DNA of 55,338 bases. Source: Anaerolineales bacterium UBA2200 (GTDB taxonomy: Bacteria > Chloroflexota > Anaerolineae > UBA2200). The DNA is taken from NCBI GenBank assembly GCA_002327925.1, contig DCVA01000048.1, positions 1-55,338 of the forward strand, given 5' to 3'. Below are positions 23,386 to 35,290 of this stretch, one piece after another. Position 1 is the stretch's first letter. Each line of letters starts with the position of its first letter. The translations under genes and the position numbers were made by a program. Under the pieces are notes generated by a model. It was not told the DNA's origin. It saw only the letters and a list, made by a program, of their open reading frames with translations, and made no database searches.

Positions 23386-24891
23386 ATGCCAAGGTCACTG
23401 CGTCACTCGCTGGAGGAATACCCTCGTGTGCTGCTGGAGGCCATCGCTGAAGGCTGGCACGTCGCCCTGACGGATGAGCAGACAAGTGAGATCGTTGATC
23501 TGCTGATAGCAGCGATGAGCGATCCTGTTTGGGCCACCCTTGTCGTTCAGAAGCTGGGCAACGCTGAACGGGAAGCCCTCGGCCATGTCGCGGCACTGGG
23601 CACTGTCAGAGCCCATGTGTTGCAGCGCAAGTTTGGCACACTGCGCCGTCTGGGACCAGGGCGGCTTGAGTGGGAAGATGCCTGGCGGCATCCCGCATCC
23701 CCAACCGAGCGGCTCTGGTTTCTGGGGCTGCTCTTCCGTGAGTACTCGAAGGACCGAGACTATCACGGTGAGGTGTTCTACGTCGCCCCGGAGGTCCTCA
23801 CAGCTCTGCCAGCCCTGCCAGCAGACCTGCCTCGATTTCGCCTGGTGCCGGCGCCCGCCTCCGCTGTTCGGCAAGACGACGGCGATGCCCTGGCGCGCGA
23901 CGCCTTTTTGCTGCTGAGCTATGTCAGGCGGCGCGCCATAAGGTCACGCAAGGCGGGTTGGTCATTGCGCGTGGGAAGCGAGCTGCACAGCAGGTTGGCC
24001 GGGCCTGAAGAGCCCGAGCGGCTGCTTCTGCTGGAACGGCTATGCGCCAGGGCGGGATGGTTGGCCCAGGATGAGGGTGTCTGGCGGCCAACAGCGCGTG
24101 CCGCCGGCTGGATGAAGAAGGGCTCCGTGGCGAGACAGAGGCAAATGTACGACGCCTGGCGTCTGGATAAGGACTGGAACGAGCTCTTGCACATTCCTGG
24201 CCTTCGCTGCGAAGACACAGGTTGGCGCAGCAATCCTCGCCTGGCTCGGGAGGCGATGGCAAGGCATCTGCTCGCGTGCCCGGTCGGTGCCTGGCACACC
24301 ATAGATTCCTTCGTGTCGTCGCTGAAGGACGTCGATCCGGATCTTATGCGTCCGGACGGAGACTATGACTCGTGGTACGTCAGGAGCACCCGTACGGACT
24401 CGTATCTGACCGGCTTTGCGCACTGGGACGATGTGGAGGGGGCTGTGATTCGGCACCTCCTGGAGCGTCCGCTGCGCTGGCTTGGCATTGTGGCTCTGGC
24501 AGCCTCGGCGCCACGCGGCAGAGTGGACTGCTTCAGCCTGACGCCCCTGGGCTATGCCGTATTGAACCGACCAACCGCAGCCTCAAAGGTGCTCCCTCCT
24601 GACGGGGCAGGCAGGCAGAGCTGTTTGCTGATCGTACGTCCCGATCTCCGGGTCATCGTACCCCCGGGAGGAAGCTGGTACGACCGCTGGCTTCTGGGAC
24701 GATTCTCGCGCTGGGCAGGGGAACGAGAAGGGGCAATGGCCTATCGCCTGGACGCTGCTTCGGTTCGGGCCTGTCTGGCCGAAGGCATCACCCTCAGACA
24801 GATTACCGCTTTCCTCAAGCGCGCCTCCGGGGACCGCGTGCCGCAACAAGTGGTGGAGGCCCTGCAACTGTACGCCAGGGGCAAGAACTGA
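23386..24891 (+). CDS. XPB/Ssl2 helicase C-terminal-domain-like protein
   Basis: The 501-residue protein resembles the helicase-associated (XPB/Ssl2-like C-terminal) family seen in Actinobacteria and Chloroflexota. The last 100 residues (LLIVRPDLRVIVPPGG, YDRWLLGRFSRW, YRLDAASVRACLAEGI, then a helix with QVVEALQLYARG) are the best match. The N-terminal half is rich in helix-turn-helix-like stretches. No Walker A or B motif is present, so it is unlikely to be a helicase by itself. The ATG at 23386 coincides with the predicted transcription start 7 nt after TATAAT and lacks a ribosome site. It is divergent from the ABC exporter pair across a 78-bp gap. Function is unknown; DNA binding is plausible. 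Confidence 0.65.
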   Translation: MPRSLRHSLEEYPRVLLEAIAEGWHVALTDEQTSEIVDLLIAAMSDPVWATLVVQKLGNAEREALGHVAALGTVRAHVLQRKFGTLRRLGPGRLEWEDAWRHPASPTERLWFLGLLFREYSKDRDYHGEVFYVAPEVLTALPALPADLPRFRLVPAPASAVRQDDGDALARDAFLLLSYVRRRAIRSRKAGWSLRVGSELHSRLAGPEEPERLLLLERLCARAGWLAQDEGVWRPTARAAGWMKKGSVARQRQMYDAWRLDKDWNELLHIPGLRCEDTGWRSNPRLAREAMARHLLACPVGAWHTIDSFVSSLKDVDPDLMRPDGDYDSWYVRSTRTDSYLTGFAHWDDVEGAVIRHLLERPLRWLGIVALAASAPRGRVDCFSLTPLGYAVLNRPTAASKVLPPDGAGRQSCLLIVRPDLRVIVPPGGSWYDRWLLGRFSRWAGEREGAMAYRLDAASVRACLAEGITLRQITAFLKRASGDRVPQQVVEALQLYARGKN

Positions 24892-24904
24892 CCCCCGTGG
24901 ATAG

Positions 24905-26197
24905 CTACCAGGTCATGCTTTTCACGTTGGCCCAGTCGCCTGCCTCGCAGTAGAGTATTGCCCCGGTAAAGCCCTGCACGCGGTAGGCCCTGTCCTTCCA
25001 GGAAATATCGAACTCTGGCGTCACGGGTGACCCCAGCCGGTACTGCCGGGCGTATTTCGGGAAGGTTGCCTCAGGGTTGTAGGCGATACCCCGGCGGTTC
25101 CAGGCGGCGTTGCGCAGAGCCTCGTCCAAGGGCAGAGGAGGCGGAGGCACGGGCTCGACGCCCATCGCCTTCAAGGCCGCAACCACGGGCAGGTCGCGGT
25201 TCATCTGATACCAGGCGTGTTCCGACCAGGCCGGGTCGATGTGCCCCATGCGTTCATTGGCCACCAGCCATGGGCACATGGCGAGGAAATTGTCTTCGGC
25301 ATTAGCCCTCAGCCAGTTGAACATGGCCACGGTTCGCTCGGCGTGCCCATCATAGTTGTAGCCAGGATAGCGAGTGTCCATTTGCTCCCATCCGCCTCTG
25401 GGCGCGACCACGCCACCCTCGGTGGAGATGACCGGCACCCGCAGGTTGAAGTGATCCTGCAACAGCTTGACCGGCACCTGGTGCCCGATCAGCGAGTTGT
25501 CATCCTCCATGATGGTCTTGCCCGGCTGGTCCGCCTGGCAAATGGGGTCGTAGGGGTACTCAAAGTGCCATTCCCCCTTGTCATCGCGGTAACAGTGGTT
25601 GAGCACGAGGTTATGAACGGCCAACCACGCACCGTTACCGAACACGTCGAGCGCTTCGGACCGCGCGTGGTCGTCGAGCCACTGGAAAGCCCGGGTGTAC
25701 CAGTGGATGCTTCCATGTTCGGGGTGCAGACTGCTCTGCGTAAGCGCAGGGAAAGCCGGATAGCCGCCCAGTTTGATGACCGTGCGGGCATCTTCCAGCC
25801 AGTGCTGCAGCACGATCTCCACACGGCCGCCGGTCTGCCACTCGCCTGGCTGCCACTCTTCGGGTAGATTCGGCTCGTTGTTGACCTCAAAGTAACGCAC
25901 ACCGAGCGCGATCAGCCCGGCCACCGTCTTCTTCTCCCGGTCGCTCATGTGCCCGGGGTTGGGCTTGGGTCGGTACAAGCGCACGATGGGAATGACGTCC
26001 CTGGTCATCAGATTCTGGCAGACGTGTCTGGACGACCCCCCGCCATCGTCAAGCAGTTTGACCCACTTGATGCCCATGGCGCAGATCTCGTTCAACCACC
26101 ACTCGAGGGAAGAGCCAAAGGGATGGAATACGGTCGCGGACCAGTGAATGCCGCGGCGGCTGCCGTTGCTCGGACGAGGAAAGTCCTGCAGATTCAT
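24905..26197 (-). CDS. Glycosidase-like TIM-barrel protein with LGxP-type tail
   Basis: The 430-residue protein looks like a clan-A (GH5/GH39-like) glycosidase. FEVNNEPN has a candidate acid/base Glu108, and VISTEGG has a candidate nucleophile Glu260, both at strand ends of a predicted barrel. A Pro-rich hinge (PVPPPPLPLDE) leads to a C-terminal segment of about 60 residues (YRLGSPVTPEF, YRVQGFTGAILYCE, WANVKSMTW) resembling LGFP-like wall-binding modules. No signal peptide is visible, so secretion is not supported. The ATG at 26197 has GAGAGGAG about 8 nt upstream. A promoter at 26346-26374 implies a 140-nt structured leader. Substrate is unknown; the assignment is by motif only. Confidence 0.65.
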   Translation of the reverse strand: MNLQDFPRPSNGSRRGIHWSATVFHPFGSSLEWWLNEICAMGIKWVKLLDDGGGSSRHVCQNLMTRDVIPIVRLYRPKPNPGHMSDREKKTVAGLIALGVRYFEVNNEPNLPEEWQPGEWQTGGRVEIVLQHWLEDARTVIKLGGYPAFPALTQSSLHPEHGSIHWYTRAFQWLDDHARSEALDVFGNGAWLAVHNLVLNHCYRDDKGEWHFEYPYDPICQADQPGKTIMEDDNSLIGHQVPVKLLQDHFNLRVPVISTEGGVVAPRGGWEQMDTRYPGYNYDGHAERTVAMFNWLRANAEDNFLAMCPWLVANERMGHIDPAWSEHAWYQMNRDLPVVAALKAMGVEPVPPPPLPLDEALRNAAWNRRGIAYNPEATFPKYARQYRLGSPVTPEFDISWKDRAYRVQGFTGAILYCEAGDWANVKSMTW

Positions 26198-26224
26198 TAC
26201 GCCGTCTCCTCTCACACCCTCGGT

Positions 26225-26300
26225 TTTCGCGGGAGCAGACATGGGTCAGGTGAGTCTTGCCCTGGCGACCCGGCGCCTCCCGCAGCGCGTGCCCGCGAAA
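26225..26300 (-). promoter_or_regulatory. Inverted repeat in the leader of the glycosidase-like gene
   Basis: TTTCGCGGG at 26225-26233 and CCCGCGAAA at 26292-26300 are perfect complements. They enclose 58 bases inside the predicted 140-nt untranslated leader, and the proximal arm is about 20 nt upstream of the ribosome site. It could form a long-range stem; no known riboswitch is recognised. Confidence 0.4.
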
Positions 26301-26345
26301 GGAAGACGGGGGCAGGAGTAGTTGGAGCGAGTCGCCGTCGAACGG

Positions 26346-26374
26346 ATTGTAACACCGATTCAGCGGGTCATCAA
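26346..26374 (-). promoter_or_regulatory. Promoter for the glycosidase-like gene
   Basis: On the minus strand TTGATG (26369-26374) and TACAAT (26346-26351) are 17 bp apart. Expected start is near 26339, leaving a leader of about 140 nt. Confidence 0.6.
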
Positions 26375-26415
26375 CATCCCCGGCGGATTCCGCAGGCGGC
26401 GTGCTGGTTGCCCGG

Positions 26416-27105
26416 TCAGCCGGCTTGCTGGTCGAAAAGCTCAGTTAGCGACTGCAGGGTGGCTCGGTCGAGGACAGAGGACCGAGTCGCCTCGCGCAGG
26501 TAGCTTTTGAGCTCATCCAGCCTGACAACGGGAACCGACGGCTCCTCGAGCTTGAGGTCAGCCCGGGGGTGCGCAAAGACTATGACTGGTTGGATGGGCA
26601 CCTCGACATCAGGCAGGCGCGAGGATAGCCATTTCTTAAGAGCGGCCGCATCTTTTCGGGCCTGACGAGTTGGGTTGCCGAGGCGCGCCCCGAAGAGCGA
26701 CCGAAACATCGACGTGAGTGACCACCGACGGCGCCATGTATCGCCCCGGCAGGTAATCTGACCGTCCTGAGACTTGAGCGTGAGCGTGAAGAGGCCGGCC
26801 GGCGATAGAATGACATGATCGGCAGGCAGAACAAGGGCGTAGAGGCGCGAGCTGCCCTCAAGGCCCTTGAGTACCTTGTCCAAGAGCTGGTCGGCCCGCG
26901 GCCGCTGCATCCACTTCCCTCCGAAAGCAAGCCCGAGGTTCACCACGATGAGCGCCACGACCAGTACGCCGTAGGCAGGCAGGACCGTGTTCACGTTGAG
27001 CGAGAGGAATACTGAGAATACCAGCATGACGAGTCCGACGGTCATGATCCGACGCCCTCTGGCCGCCATCTTATTGATGTGTGGTTCGTTGATGATTACG
27101 CGCAT
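26416..27105 (-). CDS. Membrane-anchored NERD-like protein
   Basis: The 229-residue protein has two adjacent membrane spans (about 21-38 and 44-62). A cytoplasmic domain resembling NERD (nuclease-related) domains follows: DKVLKGLEGSSR, then DHVILSPAGLFTLTLK, then GDTWRRRW and VIVFAHPRADL. In active NERD domains the strand before the Lys normally carries an acidic residue (as in IEVK or IDTK). Here it reads TLTLK, so the nuclease centre may be lost. The start lies 5 bp after the plsX stop, indicating co-transcription and probably coupling. Function is unknown; an anchoring or regulatory role at the membrane is possible. Confidence 0.6.
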   Translation of the reverse strand: MRVIINEPHINKMAARGRRIMTVGLVMLVFSVFLSLNVNTVLPAYGVLVVALIVVNLGLAFGGKWMQRPRADQLLDKVLKGLEGSSRLYALVLPADHVILSPAGLFTLTLKSQDGQITCRGDTWRRRWSLTSMFRSLFGARLGNPTRQARKDAAALKKWLSSRLPDVEVPIQPVIVFAHPRADLKLEEPSVPVVRLDELKSYLREATRSSVLDRATLQSLTELFDQQAG

Positions 27106-27110
27106 TGATG

Positions 27111-28121
27111 CTACTCCTGGGTTGGGGTCGTGAGGTGTGCGGCGATGCTCTCGCGAATGGCGGGCAGCACATTGCTGTCGACGGCCTTCCTGGCAACGCC
27201 AATGGCGTTCTTGATCGCCACTGCGTCTGAGCGACCGTGTCCGACGATGACCACTCCATCGACACCCAAGAGGATGCCACCACCATATTCCCGGTAATCG
27301 AGGCGCTTGGCCACCTGTGCAAAGGCCCCCTTCGCCAGAGCGGCTCCGACTGTGGCAAGGGGTCTTGCCTTGATCTCTTCCTTGATGATCCCCAGGATGA
27401 GCTTGGCGGCGCCTTCGGACAACTTGACAATGACATTCCCCGTAAATCCGTCAGTCACTATGACGTCTGCCAGGCCGGCAGGGATGTCCTTGCCCTCGAC
27501 ATTGCCCACGAAATTGAGCCCGCTGGTCTTGAGCAAGGGGACCGTCTCCTGGACGAGGATGCTGCCCTTGTCCTCTTCTTCACCGTTGGAGACGATGGCC
27601 ACCCGCGGTTTGGCGACGCCGAGCGCCCGTTCCGCGTAGACGCTACCCATGATAGCGAATTGCTGCAGGTAGAGCGGCTTGCAGTCCGTGTTTGCACCAA
27701 TATCCAGCAGAAAGCAGTGACCGCTGCGGGTTGGAAATATGCTCGAAAGGGCAGGCCGCTCGACGCCCTTGATGCGGCCAAGATAGAAGATGGCCGAGGC
27801 CAGGCATCCTCCCGAGTTGCCGGCAGACACGAACGCATCGACCTCGCCCCGCTTGAGCATCTGCATAGCCACAACCATCGAGGCATCTCTCTTGCTTCTG
27901 ACTGCGGCGGCGGGATGTTCGTTCATCTCGATGATCTGGCTGGCATGGAAGACTGATATGGGCAATGAGGCAGCCTGATGCTTGGCCAGCTCCGGTTCCA
28001 CCACTTCTCTGTTGCCGACGAGAACGATCTCCACGCCGTATTCTCGGGCGGCGAGCACGGACCCCTCGACGTCTGGATGCGGGTAAGCGTCGCTCCCCAT
28101 GGCGTCAACTGCGATCTTCAT
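27111..28121 (-). CDS. plsX: Phosphate acyltransferase PlsX
   Basis: The 336-residue enzyme makes acyl-phosphate from acyl-ACP, the first step of the PlsX/PlsY route to phosphatidic acid. The sequence starts MKIAVDAMGSDAYP, the family signature. Further family blocks are SAGNSGG near 102-108, LDIGANTDCK near 142-151 and VTDGFTGNVIVKLSEG near 221-236. The ATG at 28121 has GAGGAGG 4-5 nt upstream. An in-frame extension to 28154 lacks a ribosome site. The promoter at 28177-28206 lies within and beyond the 3' end spacer of the NTPase gene. The next gene begins 5 bp after the stop. FabF, a fatty-acid synthase component, is 6 kb away. Confidence 0.95.
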   Translation of the reverse strand: MKIAVDAMGSDAYPHPDVEGSVLAAREYGVEIVLVGNREVVEPELAKHQAASLPISVFHASQIIEMNEHPAAAVRSKRDASMVVAMQMLKRGEVDAFVSAGNSGGCLASAIFYLGRIKGVERPALSSIFPTRSGHCFLLDIGANTDCKPLYLQQFAIMGSVYAERALGVAKPRVAIVSNGEEEDKGSILVQETVPLLKTSGLNFVGNVEGKDIPAGLADVIVTDGFTGNVIVKLSEGAAKLILGIIKEEIKARPLATVGAALAKGAFAQVAKRLDYREYGGGILLGVDGVVIVGHGRSDAVAIKNAIGVARKAVDSNVLPAIRESIAAHLTTPTQE

Positions 28122-28176
28122 CAGACCTCCTCGGATACTACATACGCCCGGCACGGGCCTGCCGAAAGAATACGCG

Positions 28177-28206
28177 ATTATACCGGAGAAGGCGTCACTC
28201 TCCCAA
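28177..28206 (-). promoter_or_regulatory. Promoter for plsX and the NERD-like gene
   Basis: On the minus strand TTGGGA (28201-28206) and a perfect TATAAT (28177-28182) are 18 bp apart. Expected start is near 28170, about 50 nt before the plsX ATG. Confidence 0.65.
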
Positions 28207-28214
28207 TGCCCGGG

Positions 28215-28789
28215 CTAGGGCCCCGGGTGCGGCGAGCAGCGGGATCGAAGCAGCGCGGCTACCTCCGCCGGTGCGCGCACCCGATTCTCCAGAGTAATCT
28301 CGTACGCCGAGCAGTTGAGGTGTGGCAGCTTCCGGTGAAAGAGGTTGATCAGTGAGGTTCGCACAACCAGCAGACAGGGAGGCAATCGACCAGATCCCAG
28401 CAGTGGCACAAGGCGCAGGCCTGCGTCCTGTTCAAGCTCCAGGCGGCCCACCTCATCGACTACAAGCAAGTCGCAACTGCAGGAAAGGGCGCGCGCGACG
28501 ACCTGATGTCCCCAGTCCAGCACCTGTGCGTCAAAGTGGTAGGGGCCGATGCTCGGCCCATCGAGGCCGCAATCCAGCCTGGCCAGGGTGCGCTGCTCCC
28601 CCGTCGAAAGGTCGATGATATCGACCGCGGTACGGACTCCGTCGTGGTCGAAAACCGGCGGGCTGACGATACCGGCCACACGTTGGCGACGTCGGCGGGC
28701 GAGAGTGATGACCGACCGGCACACGGTGGTTTTGCCGACGTGAATCTCTCCTGTGAGCAGAATGCAGTCGGTTCTGGCTGGCCGGTTGC

Positions 28790-28793
<4 letters not shown>
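28215..28793 (-). CDS. THEP1-type nucleoside-triphosphatase
   Basis: The 192-residue P-loop protein has Walker A TGEIHVGKTT at 14-23 and Walker B DLLVVDEVGRLELE with Asp113-Glu114, matching the THEP1/NTPase_1 family. Members hydrolyse NTPs or dNTPs in vitro; their cellular role is unsettled. The ATG at 28793 overlaps the mfd stop (ATGA), so translation is coupled to the repair factor. An earlier in-frame start at 28862 would lie well inside mfd and is less likely. A Cys pair (CSC) precedes Walker B. It is the last gene of the pth-mfd-NTPase operon. Confidence 0.82.
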
Positions 28794-32409
<3,616 letters not shown>

Positions 32410-32413
<4 letters not shown>

Positions 32414-32985
32414 GTGGGATCCTCGCCGGGCAGGTTGAACCGATTCATGGCCTGGGTGATTCCGGCGGTGACGAAGGTCTCGACCGCGGAAACCGCCTGG
32501 TCGTAGGCGAACTCCATGGCAATCGCCTCATCGCGGGTAAAGTCGCCCAGCACATAATCGGGCGGCTCGCCGTAGAGAGGCCTGCCGATGCCGATCCTCA
32601 GGCGCGAGAACTCGTCACTACCCAGCTGCTCGATAACCGAGGACATCCCCTTATGCCCGCCTGAGCTGCCCTTCTGTCGCAGGCGGATGCGGCCGAGCGG
32701 AAGATCAAGATCATCGTAGATAACCAGCAAGTCCGGAAGAGCCACACGATACCAGCGCAGCAGCGGCCGCACCGACTGGCCGCTGAGGTTCATGAACGTG
32801 AGGGGCTTGGCCAGCAGAGCCCTGGTGCCCGCTACAAGGCCGGAGGCAATCTGAGCCTTGAACATCATCCTGCCAAATTGCAGGTCGTGCCGTCGCGCGA
32901 CGCGCTCCAGGCACTGGTAGCCCACGTTGTGACGATTCCTGGCATAGCGCGGTCCCGGGTTGCCGAGGCCCACGATCAGTTTCAC
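32410..32985 (-). CDS. pth: Peptidyl-tRNA hydrolase
   Basis: The 191-residue enzyme releases peptides from peptidyl-tRNA. It has the start KLIVGLGNPGPRYARNRHN, with Asn9 and the catalytic His19, the conserved Asp in YDDLDLPLGRIRLR near 90-92, and GSSGGHKGMSSV near 105-116. Length equals that of E. coli Pth. GTG at 32985 has GGGAGGA 4 nt upstream. The stop overlaps the mfd start (ATGA), as in many bacteria where pth and mfd are adjacent. A 10-bp hairpin at 33014-33040 lies just upstream. Confidence 0.95.
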
Positions 32986-33013
32986 CTATCCTCCCAAGCT
33001 GGAGACGCCAACG

Positions 33014-33040
33014 AGGGGCTGGCCACAGAAGCCAGCCCCT
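33014..33040 (-). terminator. Strong hairpin between the secreted-protein gene and pth
   Basis: AGGGGCTGGC (33014-33023) and GCCAGCCCCT (33031-33040) pair perfectly around a 7-nt loop. No T-tract follows on either strand. It could terminate transcription from 33156 or be part of the pth leader. Confidence 0.45.
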
Positions 33041-33155
33041 AAACTAGTACCCGGGCCGAGGAGTGCAATCAACCCCCGGCTGGACAAGTAAGTTCGTCTA
33101 TCGTAGAACGCCGGTCCGGCAGGCATCCGGCAGGTCAGGCGATGGGGCTCTTCGA

Positions 33156-33812
33156 CTAGAAAAGCCGCCGCAACAGGAAGATTACGGCCAGGACTACCAG
33201 CAGTGCTGCCATGAGCTCAACACCCAGACATAAGGACTCGCGCCACGACCCGGTATCCAGTGTGCCGGGCAGAGTTGATCGTGTTGGGCGAGCCAGTGTG
33301 GGAGTCGGGCTGGGCTGGGTCAGTGGAGCGGTGGGCACGATGAACGTGGGAGTAGCGGCCTGGGTGCTGGTTGGCGTTGGCTCTGGCGTCCTGGTAGGCA
33401 GGCGTACCGGAGTCTCGGTGGGGGCGGCGTTGGCCACCAGCACGTTGTTCGCAAAGATCTCACGATAGTTACCTGTCTTGTCGACGACCCTCAGGCGAAG
33501 GGTGTAAGAGCCATCGGGAACCGAGGAGGTATCCCAGGTCTCCAGGAGGCCATCGCTCACGGCGCTCTCATGAACACTGCCGATGACTATCCACTGCTGA
33601 AGTGGGTTGGGATAGGGGGCATAGTGGACTTCATACTTCCAGAACTGCGCGTCTACAGCGGTGCCAACAATGGGCACAATTCCGCGCACCACGCTATTCT
33701 CGCCGGGCGATGCAATCCTGGGCATCGCCTGCTGCAGCGGGCTGCCTGCTACGACCGTCCCTAAGCCCCACAGAAGAAACACAATCAGGGCATGGATTAG
33801 AGCTCTCTTCAT
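33156..33812 (-). CDS. Secreted, C-terminally anchored protein with Ig-like domain and Thr/Pro linker
   Basis: The 218-residue protein has an N-terminal signal peptide (about 1-22, basic then hydrophobic, ending near VVAGS). A beta-rich domain (about 30-125, SPGENSVVRGIVPIVGTA, then YEVHYAP and DGSYTLRLRVVD) resembles Ig-like or fibronectin-type folds. A Thr/Pro-rich stalk (about 131-185) leads to a final membrane span (about 193-213) with LLRRLF. It should be displayed outside the cell on a stalk. Such TPTxTP stalks are common in Chloroflexota. AAAGG lies 5 nt before the ATG, and a promoter lies at 33858-33885. Function is unknown. Confidence 0.75.
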   Translation of the reverse strand: MKRALIHALIVFLLWGLGTVVAGSPLQQAMPRIASPGENSVVRGIVPIVGTAVDAQFWKYEVHYAPYPNPLQQWIVIGSVHESAVSDGLLETWDTSSVPDGSYTLRLRVVDKTGNYREIFANNVLVANAAPTETPVRLPTRTPEPTPTSTQAATPTFIVPTAPLTQPSPTPTLARPTRSTLPGTLDTGSWRESLCLGVELMAALLVVLAVIFLLRRLF

Positions 33813-33857
33813 GCTGCCTTTCGCATCAGAGCGAGATAATCTTGCGTCCGCATCTTC

Positions 33858-33885
33858 AGTGTACCGCCTTCACGGACGGAGGCAA
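33858..33885 (-). promoter_or_regulatory. Promoter for the secreted Ig-like protein
   Basis: On the minus strand TTGCCT (33880-33885) and TACACT (33858-33863) are 16 bp apart. Expected start is near 33851, 38 nt before the ATG. Confidence 0.5.
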
Positions 33886-33983
33886 GTTTATCACAAAACC
33901 GTGACGCTGACAAGCTCAGACGCCGGACACGAGTCCTTGTCCGATCAGTGGAGGCGGTAACTCAGCAAACAGGCGGTCAGTTA

Positions 33984-35231
33984 TCAGTCCGGATCATAGC
34001 GGCGGACCACAACTGTGGCGTTCTGGCCACCAAAGCCGAAGGCATTGGCCATCGCCGTGTCCACCCGCATCGTGCGCGCGTGGTTGGGCACATAGTCGAG
34101 GTCGCACTCGGGATCCGGGTACTCCAGGTTGATGGTCGGCGGAACGACTCCGTCGCGAATGGCAAGGACGCCTGCTGCAACGGAGATGCTACCGGCCGCG
34201 CCGAACATGTGACCCAGCATTGATTTGACGGCACTGATGGCAATTCGATGAGCGTGCTCTCCAAAGACCAGCCTGCAGGCCCTGGTCTCGACAACGTCAT
34301 TGAGAGGAGTGCCTGTGCCGTGAGGTACGATCAAGTCCAGGGCCGTTGTCGCGATACCGGCCTCAGCAAGGGCGCGGGCCATGGCCCGGGCAGCCCCCTC
34401 CCCGCTTGGCTCCGGGGCGGCAAGATGGTACGCATCTTCGGTCAACGCGTATCCGAGGACCTCGGCGAGTACCGGTGCGCCGCGGCTCCTGGCGTGCTGC
34501 AAGGTCTCCATGATCACCACGGCAGCGCCCTCGCTGATCACGGTGCCATCGCGGCGGGCGTCAAATGGACGGAGGGCCGCTTCGGGGGCGTCGTTGCGCG
34601 TTGAGAGCGCCCCAATTCGGCTGAAGGCACCAATGTCCAGTGCGCTCATTGCTGATTCTGCGCCGCCCGCGATCATGACGTCTGCGTCACCATACTGCAG
34701 GTCACGCAGGGCGTCACCGATGGCTACTGTGCCCGTGGCACAGGCTGCTACAGGTGCGTGCGTCGGACCCTTGATGCCAAAAAGGATGGCCAGCTGGCAG
34801 GCGCCCGCGCTGGGCAACAGGATGGGAACCAGAACCGGATTGATTCGCCTCAGTCCGTGCTGCTGGAACACGATAGTCTGTTCTTCGATCAGGTCTGCGC
34901 CGCCGATGGCTGTGCCCAGCGAGATGCCTGTGCGAGTCAGGTCCACTTTGGACAGGTCGAGCTGAGCTGCCTGCAGCGCCTCTTTGGTGGCAGCAATGGC
35001 AAACTGGGTAAAGCGAGCTGTGCGCTTGGCATCTTTGAAATCCATGTACTTGACCGGGTCAAAGTCAAGCACTTCGCCGCCAATCTGCGTTGGGCAATCG
35101 GTTGGGTCGAAGCGGGTGATGCGCCGGATGCCCGAGCGCCCCGCAAGCAACGCCTGCCAGGTAGGCTCCAGGCCGATGCCAACCGGAGTCACGGCACCCA
35201 TTCCAGTGATGACAACACGGTTCTTGTCCAT
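33984..35231 (-). CDS. fabF: 3-oxoacyl-ACP synthase II (KAS II)
   Basis: The 415-residue condensing enzyme elongates acyl-ACP with malonyl-ACP. The Cys-His-His triad is visible: Cys164 in VAACATGT, His304 in PHGTGTPLND and His341 in KSMLGHMFGAAG, with Lys336. Length and the start VVITGMGAVTPVG match FabF. ATG at 35231 has AAAGGAG 8 nt upstream; an extension to 35294 overlaps the upstream gene. It follows a methyltransferase gene after 59 bp on the same strand. Other fatty-acid synthesis genes are not adjacent, though plsX is 6 kb downstream. Confidence 0.94.
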   Translation of the reverse strand: MDKNRVVITGMGAVTPVGIGLEPTWQALLAGRSGIRRITRFDPTDCPTQIGGEVLDFDPVKYMDFKDAKRTARFTQFAIAATKEALQAAQLDLSKVDLTRTGISLGTAIGGADLIEEQTIVFQQHGLRRINPVLVPILLPSAGACQLAILFGIKGPTHAPVAACATGTVAIGDALRDLQYGDADVMIAGGAESAMSALDIGAFSRIGALSTRNDAPEAALRPFDARRDGTVISEGAAVVIMETLQHARSRGAPVLAEVLGYALTEDAYHLAAPEPSGEGAARAMARALAEAGIATTALDLIVPHGTGTPLNDVVETRACRLVFGEHAHRIAISAVKSMLGHMFGAAGSISVAAGVLAIRDGVVPPTINLEYPDPECDLDYVPNHARTMRVDTAMANAFGFGGQNATVVVRRYDPD

Positions 35232-35290
35232 TGAAAGGCTCCTTTGTTGTGTACGCATCAGGGAGACGTAGCTGGCTCGCCGGTGCAGAC

